From Streptomyces pyxinicus (GTDB lineage: Bacteria; Actinomycetota; Actinomycetes; Streptomycetales; Streptomycetaceae): DNA of 64,000 nucleotides. How positions within the stretch are numbered: the first letter of the stretch is position 1; each line of letters begins with the position of its first letter. Shown in pieces: positions 25,074 to 34,224 of the stretch. The stretch spans positions 243,353 to 307,352 of the forward strand of contig NZ_JANUGP010000007.1 of the NCBI RefSeq assembly GCF_024753135.1. Reading direction: 5' to 3'. The translations under genes and the position numbers were made by a program. The notes under the pieces were generated by a model. The model saw nothing but the letters and a program-made list of their open reading frames with translations. It did not search any database and was not told the origin of the DNA.

Positions 25074-25976
25074 TCAGAAGACGTGCACCCCGTAGGCGCT
25101 CAGCGCCTCGGTGACCGGCTGGAAGAACGTCGTACCGCCGGAGGAGCAGTCGCCGCTGCCGCCCGAGGTCAGCCCGTAGGCCGTACTGCCGCCGTACAGC
25201 GGGCCGCCGGAGTCGCCGGGCTCGGCGCAGACGGTGGTCTGGATCAGACCGGAGACGACGTCACCGCCGCCGTAGTTGACCGTCGCGTTGAGCGCGGTGA
25301 CCCGGCCGCTGTGCGTACCGGTGGTGGAGCCGCGGCGGTAGACGGTCGTGCCCACGGAGGGCGTGGCCGCGCCGGCGATGTCCTGGCTGCCCACCGAGCC
25401 CGACTTGGTCACCGAGCTGTTGGTGTAGCGCACGAGGCCGTAGTCGTTGCCCGGGAAGCTGGAGCCGGCCGTGGTGCCGAGGGTGGTGGTGTGCCCGGAG
25501 TTCGACCACCAGGTGCCCGCGCCGTCGGTGCAGTGGCCGGCGGTCAGGAAGTAGTAGTTGCCGCTGTTGTCCTGGACGTTGAAGCCCAGCGAGCAGCGCC
25601 AGCCGCTGGCGTAGATGGCGTCGCCGCCCGAGATCAGCTTGCTGAACCTGCCGGCGGTGTGCTTGACGACGAGGGCGTCCGCGGTGCCGCCGGCCCGCTC
25701 CTTGATCTTGGCGATCTGGGCCTCGGAGACCCTGCTGTCGACGGTGAGGGCGACGCGGTTCGACTTGCTGTCCACCGACCAGGCCGTGCCGGGGATGTCG
25801 GCCTGGCGGATGGAGTCGCTCGCCTGGGTGAGCTGGGCGGCGCTGAACTGGGGGGTGTCGACGGCGTTCGCGGTGGGGACGGCGAACGCGGCCGCGGCCA
25901 GGAAACCGGTGGCCACGGCGGTCAGCCGGGTCCGTCTGGCGATACCGCTGCGGGGAGTGGTGCGCTTGAAGCTCAC
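25074..25976 (-). CDS. secreted S1A protease, streptogrisin A/B-like
   Basis: A 300-residue pre-pro-protease. The signal peptide is about 1-38 and the prodomain about 39-115, shorter than that of its neighbour. The mature enzyme begins [20 protein letters not shown] at 116, very close to streptogrisins A and B. The triad is His148, Asp178 and Ser256. Cysteines at 128, 149, 250 and 277 fit the two streptogrisin disulfides. GTG 25976 is chosen because GGAGGGAACGAAAC precedes it; the open frame upstream to 26117 lacks a site. Separated from the DUF1684 gene by about 225 bases, so it probably has its own promoter. It and the gene at 23635 look like an old tandem duplication. Confidence 0.94.
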   Translation of the reverse strand: MSFKRTTPRSGIARRTRLTAVATGFLAAAAFAVPTANAVDTPQFSAAQLTQASDSIRQADIPGTAWSVDSKSNRVALTVDSRVSEAQIAKIKERAGGTADALVVKHTAGRFSKLISGGDAIYASGWRCSLGFNVQDNSGNYYFLTAGHCTDGAGTWWSNSGHTTTLGTTAGSSFPGNDYGLVRYTNSSVTKSGSVGSQDIAGAATPSVGTTVYRRGSTTGTHSGRVTALNATVNYGGGDVVSGLIQTTVCAEPGDSGGPLYGGSTAYGLTSGGSGDCSSGGTTFFQPVTEALSAYGVHVF

Positions 25977-26201
25977 GTTTCGTTCCCTCCAAGGGAATTC
26001 GGGGGCCCGCGTGGGGTCGGGGCCCGTGAGTCGCAGCCAGGGGGCTGGCCGGATTCCGAACCTCATGCCCCTGACAAGCGCTGTGGGGGAGTATTCGGCC
26101 GAACGGCCGGTCGGCACAAGGGTGCCTTTCGGCCGTTGGATTTTGAACCACCTTTACATCCCCGCGGTTGCGCGCGCCCCCGACGCGCGCACCGGGTAAC
26201 C

Positions 26202-26993
26202 CTACTGACGTCGGTTCAGCGCACGCTCCCCCGCCTCGACCGCCACGTCCAGCGTGTTGCCGGGCGGCGGGAAGGGGCAGACGAAGTGGTCGGCGAAGGC
26301 GCAGGGCGGGAGCTGGGCGCGGTTGAGATCGACGGTGGTCCGGCCCTCGGTGTCCGGCTCCGGCGGGTACAGGAAGCGGAACCGGAAGCTGGTGTCGCCG
26401 CTGGTGGCGTCGGCGAACACCGCCCACAGCCGCCCGTCGCCCTGCCGCGCGACCTGGAGGGTCCGCTCCCGTCCGGCCAGCGTGAAGGCGAGTTCCCCGG
26501 CGAGGGCGAGCCCGCGTTCCCGGCCGTCCGCGTTGCCGACCCGCACGGTGCGCGTGCCGTCGTACGGCGTGAAGCGCCCCGGCACCGACCAGCGCGCCCC
26601 GTAGGGGGTCGCCCCGATGCCCCGGAAGGCGGACCGGGCCGGGGCGTCGGGGTCGTAGACCCGTACGCCCCAGACGCCCTCGCGGACCAGGACGAACAGC
26701 CGCTTCGCGCCGAGCGCGACGCGCGCCTCGGCTTCCGGGCCGGGGTCGGCGGTGAGGTGGACCTCCCCGGTGAACGGCCGGCCGTCCACGCTCAGGCCGT
26801 CCTCCCCGCCCGCGGTGAGGACGACTCCCGTGTCGTCCGCCACCCAGTTCCCGGGAATGTCCGGAAGCCGTCCGTCCGGATGGTCCTCGACCCAGTGCGT
26901 GGCGGTCAGGGCGAGCGGCCCGTAGGGGGCGGCGACCGCCTCCTCGCGCCGCTCGTGCCAGCGCTTCCACGCGTCGGGTGCGTCGGTCGTCAT
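26202..26993 (-). CDS. DUF1684 domain protein
   Basis: A 263-residue cytoplasmic protein matching the DUF1684 pattern: N-terminal WKRWHERRE, the central VWGVRVYDP block, and the conserved end with TTVDLNRAQLPPCAF, then FVCPFPPPGN. The function is unknown. It is the last gene of a coupled operon: its ATG overlaps the stop of the LLM monooxygenase gene as ATGA. In other actinomycetes DUF1684 genes also sit beside transport and oxidation genes, but I cannot verify this. A role in the same catabolic pathway is inferred from position only. Confidence 0.87.
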   Translation of the reverse strand: MTTDAPDAWKRWHERREEAVAAPYGPLALTATHWVEDHPDGRLPDIPGNWVADDTGVVLTAGGEDGLSVDGRPFTGEVHLTADPGPEAEARVALGAKRLFVLVREGVWGVRVYDPDAPARSAFRGIGATPYGARWSVPGRFTPYDGTRTVRVGNADGRERGLALAGELAFTLAGRERTLQVARQGDGRLWAVFADATSGDTSFRFRFLYPPEPDTEGRTTVDLNRAQLPPCAFADHFVCPFPPPGNTLDVAVEAGERALNRRQ

Positions 26994-28279
26994 GCCGTGT
27001 TTCCTCTCCTGTGCGGTCGGCTTCCCGCCGCCCGGTGGGACAGCGCGAGGTGGGAGCGAAGGGTGGTGCCTTCATACTCCGTGCGGAACGCGCCGCGTTC
27101 CTGGAGCAACGGCACCACCCGGTCCGCGAACTCCGCGAGTCCGTCGGCGGTGAGCCGGGCGGCGAGGACGAAGCCGTCGGCGGCGCCCTCGCGGACCCGG
27201 GTGTGCAGGGCGGCGGCGACCGTCTCGGGGCTGCCGACGAAGGACTGCCGGCCGCTCGCCTCGATCACGGTCTCCCGGCTGGACAGTCCCTTCTCGGCCG
27301 CCAGCGCCCGCCAGCGTTCGACGAGCGCCAGGGTCTCGCCGTCCCGGCCGCGCGGCGCGGCCTCGGGGAGCGGGCCGTCGGGATCGTGCCCGGACAGGTC
27401 CCGCCCCCACAGGCGCTCCAGCGCGTACCGCGTGTAGTGCGGGGTGACCCGCTGCCGTCGGATGTCGGCGGCCCGCTCCTGCGCCTCGGCGTCGGTGTCG
27501 CCGAGGACGACGGTGACGGTGGGCATGATCCTCAGGTCGGCCGGCGTCCTGCCGTACGCGGCGAGCCGCTGGGTGACGTAGCGGTAGCGGAAGCGGGCCG
27601 CCTCCGGTGAGCCGTGCCGGGTGAGGAACACGTCGGCCGAGGCCGCGGCCAGCTCCCGCGCCGCCTCCGACTCCCCCGCCTGGATCAGCACCGGACGCCC
27701 CTGCGGTGAGCGGGGCAGCCCGAACTCGCCCGCGATGTCGAAGTGCCGGCCCTGGTGGGCGAACGGCCGGGGTGTCCCCTCGGGCGACCAGGAGTCCCAC
27801 AGCAGCCGGACGGCGGCGACGAGTTCGGCGGTGCGCGCGGGGTGTTCGGGACGGGCGCCGCCCCGGAAGTTCTCGCCGGCCCGCGGATCGCCCCCGGTCG
27901 CCACCCGCCAGGCCGCCCGGCCCGCGCTGAGCTGGTCGAGGGTGGCGATCCGGCGGGCGAGTTCGTACGGCTCGGCGAAGCCGGCGCCCACGGTGGCGGC
28001 CAGCCCGAGCCGGGTGGTGACGTCGGCGAGGGCGTTGAGCGCGGCCACCGGTTCGGGCCGGCCCGCCGGCTCCAGGTCGTGGACGCGGCCCCGGTGCTCG
28101 GGCAGCCGCTGCCCCTCGTCCAGCAGCAGGAAGTCGAACAGGCCGCGCTCGGCGATCCGGGCGAGCCGTTCCAGGGCCGGGAAGGCGAGCCGCGCGTCAC
28201 CGGGCGGCCCCGGCCATCCGGTGGTGTCGTCGGTGCCTGGGAACACGGCCGCGAGATGCATCCGCCGTCGTACGGTCAT
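26990..28279 (-). CDS. LLM-class flavin-dependent monooxygenase (NtaA/SnaA/DszA type) 1
   Basis: A 429-residue FMN-dependent monooxygenase. It opens MTVRRRMHLAAVFPG and has family features: FDFLLLDEGQ, the region AATVGAGFAEPYELARRIATLDQLSAGRAAWRVATG (split here by family blocks) and QGRPVLIQAGES. Members oxidise nitrilotriacetate, sulfonated or thioether compounds or dibenzothiophene sulfone, using reduced FMN from a separate reductase. No reductase gene is in the operon. The ATG overlaps the preceding stop (ATGA), and its own stop overlaps the DUF1684 start. It probably oxidises the compound imported by the ABC system. Confidence 0.9.
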   Translation of the reverse strand: MTVRRRMHLAAVFPGTDDTTGWPGPPGDARLAFPALERLARIAERGLFDFLLLDEGQRLPEHRGRVHDLEPAGRPEPVAALNALADVTTRLGLAATVGAGFAEPYELARRIATLDQLSAGRAAWRVATGGDPRAGENFRGGARPEHPARTAELVAAVRLLWDSWSPEGTPRPFAHQGRHFDIAGEFGLPRSPQGRPVLIQAGESEAARELAAASADVFLTRHGSPEAARFRYRYVTQRLAAYGRTPADLRIMPTVTVVLGDTDAEAQERAADIRRQRVTPHYTRYALERLWGRDLSGHDPDGPLPEAAPRGRDGETLALVERWRALAAEKGLSSRETVIEASGRQSFVGSPETVAAALHTRVREGAADGFVLAARLTADGLAEFADRVVPLLQERGAFRTEYEGTTLRSHLALSHRAAGSRPHRRGNTA

Positions 28280-29361
28280 GACGTTCCCCCGGTCACCGTG
28301 TACCGGCCTGCGGGGCGGGCCAGGCCCAGGTGCTCGCGCAGGGTGCTGCCCGGGTAGAAGGTGCGGAACAGGCCGCGGTGCTGGAGCAGCGCCACCGTGC
28401 CGTTGACCAGTCGCTCCAGGTCGCGGCGCGGAGCGACCGGGACCAGGTGGAAGCCGTCGGTGGCGCCGTCGGCGTGCCAGCCGGCGATGAGTTCCGCGAG
28501 GTCGACGGGGCCGCCCCGGTACAGCGGGCCCTGCACGGTGGGCCGCGGGCCGCCGCCGCCGTGCCCGGGTTCGGCCGCGTGCTCGCCGTCGCCGAGGTCG
28601 ACCAGCAGGCTCACCAGCACCAGCAGCGATTCCGGCCGGCGCCCGAACCCCGCCGCCGCGTCGCGCAGTTGCTCGCGCGCGGCGGCGGCCCGGTCGGGGC
28701 TCGCGGCGCGGACCAGGGCGACGTCGGCGTACCGGGCGGCGACGGCGCGGGCGGGACCGTCGGTGGCGTCGACCACGCGGACGGGGTGACCTTGGGGCGG
28801 CCGGGGCAGGGTCGAGGGGCCTCGTACCGAGAAGGCGCTCCCGGTGAAGCCGACGTGGTGCAGCCGGTCCCGGTCCAGGTACCGGCCGCCGGCCGGCTCC
28901 CGGTACACGGCGTCGTCCTCCCAGCTGTCCCACAGCCGTGCGGCGACGTCGGCGACCTCGCCGGCCTCCTGCCACACCGTCTCGGCCGGGGCCGCGTGCC
29001 GGCGTCCGAACAGGCGGGCCTCGCCCTCGGTGGTGGACACCTCGATCCGCCAGCCGGCCCGGCCCCGGCTGACCCAGTCCAGGGTGGCCACGGCGGCCTG
29101 CACCTGGAAGGGCTCGGTGTGGGTGGTGGTCACGGTGGGCACCAGCCCGATCCGCCGGGTGCCGGGCGCCACCCGGGACAGCACGCCGAGCGCGTCGGGC
29201 CCGGGGCGCGCGAAGGAGTCGTCCAGCGTCACGAAGTCCAGGCCGCCGTGTTCGGCCAGCTTGACCAGTTCGGCGTAGGGGCCGGCGTCCAGGGCGCCCG
29301 GCAGGTCGACGGCGGCGGCGAGGTGCAGCAGTCCGCGGCCGTGGGCGGCGGCCACCCTCAC
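28276..29361 (-). CDS. LLM-class flavin-dependent oxidoreductase 2
   Basis: A 361-residue paralogue of the downstream LLM enzyme but clearly divergent. The luciferase-like barrel shows HLAAAVDLPG, LDFVTLDDSFARP, VPTVTTTHTEPFQVQ and VSRGRAGWRIEVS. Two monooxygenases in one operon suggest two oxidation steps or two substrates. The GTG start overlaps the stop of the ATP-binding protein gene (GTGA), and the stop overlaps the next gene (ATGA). The C-terminus resembles NtaA-like proteins (FRTFYPGSTLREHLGL). The substrate is unknown. Confidence 0.88.
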   Translation of the reverse strand: MRVAAAHGRGLLHLAAAVDLPGALDAGPYAELVKLAEHGGLDFVTLDDSFARPGPDALGVLSRVAPGTRRIGLVPTVTTTHTEPFQVQAAVATLDWVSRGRAGWRIEVSTTEGEARLFGRRHAAPAETVWQEAGEVADVAARLWDSWEDDAVYREPAGGRYLDRDRLHHVGFTGSAFSVRGPSTLPRPPQGHPVRVVDATDGPARAVAARYADVALVRAASPDRAAAAREQLRDAAAGFGRRPESLLVLVSLLVDLGDGEHAAEPGHGGGGPRPTVQGPLYRGGPVDLAELIAGWHADGATDGFHLVPVAPRRDLERLVNGTVALLQHRGLFRTFYPGSTLREHLGLARPAGRYTVTGGTS

Positions 29362-30119
29362 AGCACCTTGGACAGGAAGGCCCGGGTGCGCTCGTGCCGC
29401 GGCCGTTCCAGTACCTCGCCGGGCGGCCCCTGTTCCACGATCCGGCCGTCGGCCATGAAGACGACGGTGTCGGCCACCTCCCGGGCGAAGGCGATCTCGT
29501 GCGTGACGACGATCATCGTGGTGCCCTGCCCGGCCAGGTCCCGGATGACGTCGAGGACCTCGCCGACCAGTTCGGGGTCGAGCGCGGAGGTCGGCTCGTC
29601 GAACAGCAGCAGCCGGGGCTCCAGGGCGAGCGCCCGCGCGATCGCGACACGTTGCTGCTGCCCGCCGGACAACTGCCTCGGGTACGCCGTGGCCTTGTCG
29701 GCGAGGCCGACCCGCTCCAGCAGCCGGTGGGCGCTCTCCACCGCTTCCTTCCGGGGCCGCTTCAGCGCGGAGACCGGTGCCTCGATGACGTTCTCCACGA
29801 CGGTGAGGTGCGGGAAGAGGTGGAAGTTCTGGAAGACGAACCCGATCCGGGTGCGCCGGCGCAGCACCTCCCGCTCGGGCAGCTCGTACAGCCTGTTACC
29901 GGCGCGCCGGTAGCCCACCAGCGCCCCGTCCACGCTGATCCGGCCCCGGTCCACCTTCTCCAGGTGGTTGATGGTGCGCAGCAGGGTGGACTTGCCGGAG
30001 CCGGAGGGCCCGAGCACGACGGTGACCTCGCCGGCCCGCACCTGGAGGTCGATGCCGTTGAGGACCTGGAGCGCTCCGAAGCTCTTGTGCACGGACCTGA
30101 TGTCGACCATGACGGTCAT
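29358..30119 (-). CDS. polar amino-acid ABC transporter ATP-binding protein
   Basis: A 253-residue ATPase of the GlnQ/HisP type. Walker A is GPSGSGKST, the Q-loop region FVFQNFHLFPHLTV, signature LSGGQQQR, Walker B LLLFDEPTSALDP and H-switch VVTHE. It powers import through the permease encoded at 31917. ATG 30119 is preferred, with a second ATG at 30110. It lies between the FAD protein gene and the LLM genes in one transcription unit; the FAD gene ends 43 bases upstream of it. High similarity to cystine and glutamine importers is the basis for the polar amino-acid assignment. Confidence 0.93.
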   Translation of the reverse strand: MTVMVDIRSVHKSFGALQVLNGIDLQVRAGEVTVVLGPSGSGKSTLLRTINHLEKVDRGRISVDGALVGYRRAGNRLYELPEREVLRRRTRIGFVFQNFHLFPHLTVVENVIEAPVSALKRPRKEAVESAHRLLERVGLADKATAYPRQLSGGQQQRVAIARALALEPRLLLFDEPTSALDPELVGEVLDVIRDLAGQGTTMIVVTHEIAFAREVADTVVFMADGRIVEQGPPGEVLERPRHERTRAFLSKVL

Positions 30120-30162
30120 CGCATGGGTTCCTTTGCGGATTCGCGGGGAGACGGGCGGGCGG

Positions 30163-31920
30163 TCAGGCGGCGGCGCGGCCGGCCAGGTCGCGCAGGAGGG
30201 CCAGCACCGTCCTGGCGGTGGCGTCGTTCTGCCGGAAGGCGGCCCCGCCGGTGCGCGGGCGGGTGAAGGCGCCGGGGGTGCGGGCGTCGGTGTAGGGGCC
30301 GAGGGCGAAGCGCCGGGGGTGCGGGCGGCCGGCGCCGTCCAGGATCCGGCCGTCGACGGGGTCGACCCGCAGCAGGCCGTCGGGGGTCTCGGCGGCGCCG
30401 TCGGCGTGCAGTTCGCGCAGCAGGCTGTCACGGGCCCGGCCGAGGGTGGGCTCGGGCAGCCGGGCCTCGACCAGCGCCCGCGCCTCGACGGCGAAGCCGG
30501 GCACGGTGGGGCTCCCGGCCCGGAACACCCCGTCCGCGGCGGTGACCGTCATGCCGGCGCCGACGAAGCGGAGCAGCCCGGCCCGGGACAGCGCGAGCAG
30601 CTGCCGCAGCCGGGGTCCGGGCGGCCCGGAGGCGAGGTAGCTGAAGAACCCGTGCCACCAGGGCCCGGTGTTCCCGAGCCGGACCAACTGCCCGTAGACG
30701 GAGAGCAGCCCGAGGAAGACGCCCAGGTCGGCGCTGTGCGCGGGGTCGTGCCGTCGGCTCAAATCGTCCTCGACGTACTGGCGCAGTCCCTCCTGGAAGG
30801 CCTCGTGGGAGGGGTAGCACGTGCCGTCGAGGGGGTGGTCGAGCGCGGCGAGGTCGAGCCGGTCGGCCGGGTCGGGTACGGCGGCGGCGACCAGCGCCCG
30901 GGTCTCGGCGGGGCCGGCGGCGAGCGCGTACTTCTCCTCGAAGTCGGCCCAGGCCATGGCCGTGCGCTCCGGGTGGGCGGTGAACAGCCGGTGGTAGTGG
31001 GCGAAGCCCAGCTCCTTCTCCACCAGCGGCCACACGTCGCGCCGGAACTCGAACCCGCCCGGCCGGGCGCGCAGTTCCTCGATCTCGGCGGGCCCGAGGA
31101 AGCGGGGCAGCGGGGGCCGCTCGCCGGTCCAGTCGTACCCGATCTTCGCGTGGTACGGCACCCCGCGCCGCGAGCCGACGTACAGCACCGGCTCCCGGCC
31201 CGAGGGGAGGTAGGTGTCGCCGTCGTACCGTCCGCCGCGGCCCTCGGTGAGCAGCACCATCAGGTCCACGAAGGCCAGCCCGAAGCCCCGTACCAGCACG
31301 GGCTCGCCGGGCCGCAGCGCGGACAGGTCGCTGTCGGCGGTGAAGTCGGGCGGCAGGTGCAGCAGGTCGTGCTCGGCGGCGTACGCGGCCAACGCGGCCT
31401 GGTCGGTGTCGAGTTCGGCGTCGAGGTGACCGAGGGCCAGGATGACCAGGTCGGCGAGGAGCGGACGCGTCCCGCCCTCCAGCCAGACCTGCTGGCGGCC
31501 CTCGCGGGGGCCGCTGATCCGCAGGGCGCGCCGCCGGTGGTGGTGGACGGTGACGCCGGGCGGCAGGTCGGCGCGGGCCCGGTCGTACACCCAGCGCAGA
31601 TAGCGGCCCTGGAGCTGCCGGTCGGCGAAGGTGCGGCCGGCCAGCGCGGCCCACTCGTGCAGGGTGGGGCCCTCACGTACCGGGCCGTCCATGGGCACCG
31701 TCTCGTCGGTGAACATGGTGACGTCCTCGGCGTGCGAGTTCATCCACAGCAGCGGCGACTGTTCCTCGCGCCAGATGCGTCCGCCGCCGGGCGGGTGGGG
31801 GTCGACGAAGTGGATGTCCAGGCCCGTCCCGGCGTACAGCTCGGGGGCGTTGGCGGCGATGCGCTCCAGGACGCCGGTCCCCCGCGGCCCGGCTCCGACG
31901 ATCACCAGCTGTGGTCTCAT
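30163..31920 (-). CDS. FAD/NAD(P)-binding protein of the NAD_binding_9 type
   Basis: A 585-residue flavoprotein. The FAD-binding motif VIVGAGPRGTG is at the N-terminus, followed by a region resembling lysine/ornithine N-monooxygenases and the uncharacterised FAD-NAD(P) family, with WMNSHAEDVTMFTDE and LGHLDAELD. It has no membrane segments or signal. It may supply oxidation or reduce a pathway intermediate. Its ATG overlaps the permease stop (ATGA), so it is the second gene in the operon. Its presence inside an amino-acid ABC plus LLM operon is notable. The reaction is unknown. Confidence 0.85.
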   Translation of the reverse strand: MRPQLVIVGAGPRGTGVLERIAANAPELYAGTGLDIHFVDPHPPGGGRIWREEQSPLLWMNSHAEDVTMFTDETVPMDGPVREGPTLHEWAALAGRTFADRQLQGRYLRWVYDRARADLPPGVTVHHHRRRALRISGPREGRQQVWLEGGTRPLLADLVILALGHLDAELDTDQAALAAYAAEHDLLHLPPDFTADSDLSALRPGEPVLVRGFGLAFVDLMVLLTEGRGGRYDGDTYLPSGREPVLYVGSRRGVPYHAKIGYDWTGERPPLPRFLGPAEIEELRARPGGFEFRRDVWPLVEKELGFAHYHRLFTAHPERTAMAWADFEEKYALAAGPAETRALVAAAVPDPADRLDLAALDHPLDGTCYPSHEAFQEGLRQYVEDDLSRRHDPAHSADLGVFLGLLSVYGQLVRLGNTGPWWHGFFSYLASGPPGPRLRQLLALSRAGLLRFVGAGMTVTAADGVFRAGSPTVPGFAVEARALVEARLPEPTLGRARDSLLRELHADGAAETPDGLLRVDPVDGRILDGAGRPHPRRFALGPYTDARTPGAFTRPRTGGAAFRQNDATARTVLALLRDLAGRAAA

Positions 31921-32774
31921 CGGGCGTTCTCCGTGCCGCGCGCGTAGTGCTTCTCGACGTAGTACTGGCCGATGCCCAGGACCGAGGTGACGACCGCGTA
32001 CCAAAGGGTGGCCACCATCAGCAACGGGATCACCTGGTAGGTGCGGTGGTAGATCAACTGGGCGGAGAACAGCAGGTCGTTGACGGCGATGACGCTGACG
32101 ATCGAGGTGCCCTTGAGGGTGCCGATCAGCATGTTGGCGGCCGGCGGCACGATGGCGCGCATCGCCTGCGGCAGCACGATCCGCCGCCACCGCCGCCACC
32201 GGCTCAGGCCCAGCGCCTGGGCGGCCTCGATCTGGCCGCGGTCCACGGAGAGGATGCCGCCGCGCACGACCTCGGCGGCGTAGGCGGCCTCGTGCAGGGT
32301 GAGGCCGACGATGGCGACGGCGACCGGGCTGAGCAGGTCGACCGTCTTGACGCCGAGCACCTGCGGGTAGAGCGCTCCGATGTTGAACCACAGCAGCAGC
32401 TGCACCAGGATCGGGATCGACCGGAACAGCCAGACGTACCCCCAACCGACCGCGCGCAGCACCGGGTTGGCGGAGAGCCGGAAGGCGGCGAGCAGGGTGC
32501 CGAGGGCGAAGCCGAGGACCATCACGACCGCGGTCAGCCACAGGGTGAGCCACAGGCCGCGCAGCACGGAGTCGGTGGTGAAGTAGTCGGCGACGACGTC
32601 CCACTGGAACGCCTTGTTGCGCAGGACGGAATTGACGGCGAGGCCGAGCAGGACGAGGACCACGACGGCGGCGGCCCACTGCCCGTACCGGCGCTGCGGC
32701 ACGATCCGCGGGGCGTCCGCGGGCTCGGGCGTGTCCGCCGCGGTGGGGATCTTGGCAAGGGTGTCGGATGACAT
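31917..32774 (-). CDS. polar amino-acid ABC transporter permease
   Basis: A 285-residue inner-membrane protein of the HisM/GlnP family. After a ~30-residue cytoplasmic lead there are about five to six hydrophobic helices and the EAA loop reading EAAYAAEVVRGGILSVD, followed by GQIEAAQALGLS. Only one permease is present, so it may form a homodimer. It is the first gene of the operon; GGAG lies upstream of ATG 32774. It should pair with the ATPase at 29358 and the binding protein divergently encoded at 33196. Confidence 0.93.
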   Translation of the reverse strand: MSSDTLAKIPTAADTPEPADAPRIVPQRRYGQWAAAVVVLVLLGLAVNSVLRNKAFQWDVVADYFTTDSVLRGLWLTLWLTAVVMVLGFALGTLLAAFRLSANPVLRAVGWGYVWLFRSIPILVQLLLWFNIGALYPQVLGVKTVDLLSPVAVAIVGLTLHEAAYAAEVVRGGILSVDRGQIEAAQALGLSRWRRWRRIVLPQAMRAIVPPAANMLIGTLKGTSIVSVIAVNDLLFSAQLIYHRTYQVIPLLMVATLWYAVVTSVLGIGQYYVEKHYARGTENAR

Positions 32775-33195
32775 GCGAAGGCTCCGTGACGTCGAGCGTC
32801 AAAAGCGGGTGGTGCCTTCACACGGGGCGCGCTCTGCGGCGCGGACACGGCCGAGCCCCTCAGCAGGGCCGTACACCGAGAGTACGGGTGCGCTCACCTC
32901 CACTGTCAAGGCTGTCCATACTGTGAGCGGTACGTCTCAGGTCGGTTGACGGGGAACCGGATGCCTGTTCCACTTGGCCCATGCGTCCACAGCAGTGGCT
33001 GGTCACCCGCTCCCACATCGACTTCGGTCGCGTGTGGTCCTCTTCCTGTTGAGCTGACCCCCTGCGCGCGCCCGCCGACAGGCAGGCGCCCCCGCGTTCT
33101 CCTTCTTTCTCGGCCTTCCTCGCCAGGCCTTCACACGCGCACCCCTCCCCTCGCGCCCCGCGTTGCCCTTTCCCGCTTCAGGAGACCGCCACCCG
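32775..33195. promoter_or_regulatory. divergent promoter region of the ABC/monooxygenase locus
   Basis: These 421 bases contain no gene and separate the permease operon from the binding-protein gene. On the minus strand TTGACA (plus 32904-32909) stands 19 bases from TACTCT (plus 32879-32884), a plausible housekeeping promoter for the operon. The plus-strand side from about 33000 to 33180 is pyrimidine-rich and ends in the AGGAG site of the binding-protein gene. No riboswitch fold could be recognised. Confidence 0.5.
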
Positions 33196-34143
33196 ATGCG
33201 TACGCCTGCCTTTCGCCATTTCATGCCCTATGCCGTGATCACTTCGGCCGCGCTGCTCCTGACCGCCTGCGGCTCCGGCTCGGGTGGTACGGGCGGGACG
33301 CACGCCTCCGGTGTGGCGGCCACGTCGGACGACGTGCCCACCACGGACGTCGTCTCCGCCGAGAAGGAGGACGCGTCGATCGCGAGGCTGCTGCCCGCCG
33401 GCACCTCGCGCCTGACCGTCGCCATCAGTGTCGGCGGCACGCCGCCCGGCACCACCTACCTCGCCGACGGCACCACGCTGACCGGCCAGGACGTCGACTT
33501 CACCAAGGCGGTCGCCAACGTCCTCGGGCTGAAGCTGAAGGTGGAGCAGGCGAGCTTCGAGGCGATCCTGCCGGCCCTGGACAGCGGCAAGTACGACTTC
33601 GGCGCGAGCAACTTCGGTGTCACCGACGAGCGCCGCAAGACCATCGACTTCGTCACCTACATCAACGACGGCCAGGGCTTCGCCACCCGCGAGGACAGCA
33701 AGCTCTCCAAGGTCACCGACCTGAAGCAGCTGTGCGGTCTGAACGTGGCGACCGGCGCCGGCACGACCTTCGAGGCCACGCTGGAGGCCGGCAAGCACCT
33801 GTGCACGGACGCGGGCGAGAAGGCGTACCAGGTGCAGACCTACGCGGAGCCCGGCGCCATCTGGTCCTCGCTCCAGCAGGGCCGCAGCGACATCGTGATG
33901 TCCACGATCAACGGCCTGCGGTACGCCGTCGCCCAGCAGCAGGGCCTGAAGTTCCTCAACGAGTTCCACCGCCTCGACGTCGGCTTCGCCTTCAAGAAGG
34001 GCACCAAGCTGGCCCCCGCCTTCCAGGCGGCGGTCAACAAACTCCTCACCGACGGCACCTACGACAAGATCCTCGAAAAGTGGGGCACCAAGGGCTCGGC
34101 CATCAAGAAGTCCCGTATCAGCCCACCCGAACTGAAGAACTAG
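33196..34143 (+). CDS. amino-acid ABC transporter substrate-binding lipoprotein
   Basis: A 315-residue extracytoplasmic lipoprotein. The lipobox LLTAC gives lipidated Cys25. The mature part is a family 3 solute-binding protein (VDFTKAVANVLGLKLKVEQ, then LDSGKYDFGASNFGVTDER). These proteins bind amino acids or related compounds such as cystine or opines. Two cysteines (in LKQLCGL and HLCTD) are about 22 residues apart and may form a disulfide. Start ATG 33196 follows AGGAG. It is divergent from the permease operon and is surely its binding partner, giving the substrate-recognition part of the import system. Confidence 0.93.
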   Translation: MRTPAFRHFMPYAVITSAALLLTACGSGSGGTGGTHASGVAATSDDVPTTDVVSAEKEDASIARLLPAGTSRLTVAISVGGTPPGTTYLADGTTLTGQDVDFTKAVANVLGLKLKVEQASFEAILPALDSGKYDFGASNFGVTDERRKTIDFVTYINDGQGFATREDSKLSKVTDLKQLCGLNVATGAGTTFEATLEAGKHLCTDAGEKAYQVQTYAEPGAIWSSLQQGRSDIVMSTINGLRYAVAQQQGLKFLNEFHRLDVGFAFKKGTKLAPAFQAAVNKLLTDGTYDKILEKWGTKGSAIKKSRISPPELKN

Positions 34144-34148
34144 CCCGA

Positions 34149-34190
34149 GCCCCGAAGGGACGCGGGGAACTGCGCGACCGGCCACGACGC
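34149..34190 (+). repeat. short intergenic repeat common in Streptomyces
   Basis: GCCCCGAAGGGACGCGGGG followed by AACTGCGCGACCGGCCACGA closely resembles a short element that I recall occurring many times between genes in Streptomyces chromosomes. It contains a CCCCG/CGGGG pairing and lies between convergent genes, where it may also act as a terminator. The dispersed nature is from memory. Confidence 0.55.
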
Positions 34191-34224
34191 ACCCGCACCC
34201 GGCCACGCACCGGGCGCCCCCGAA

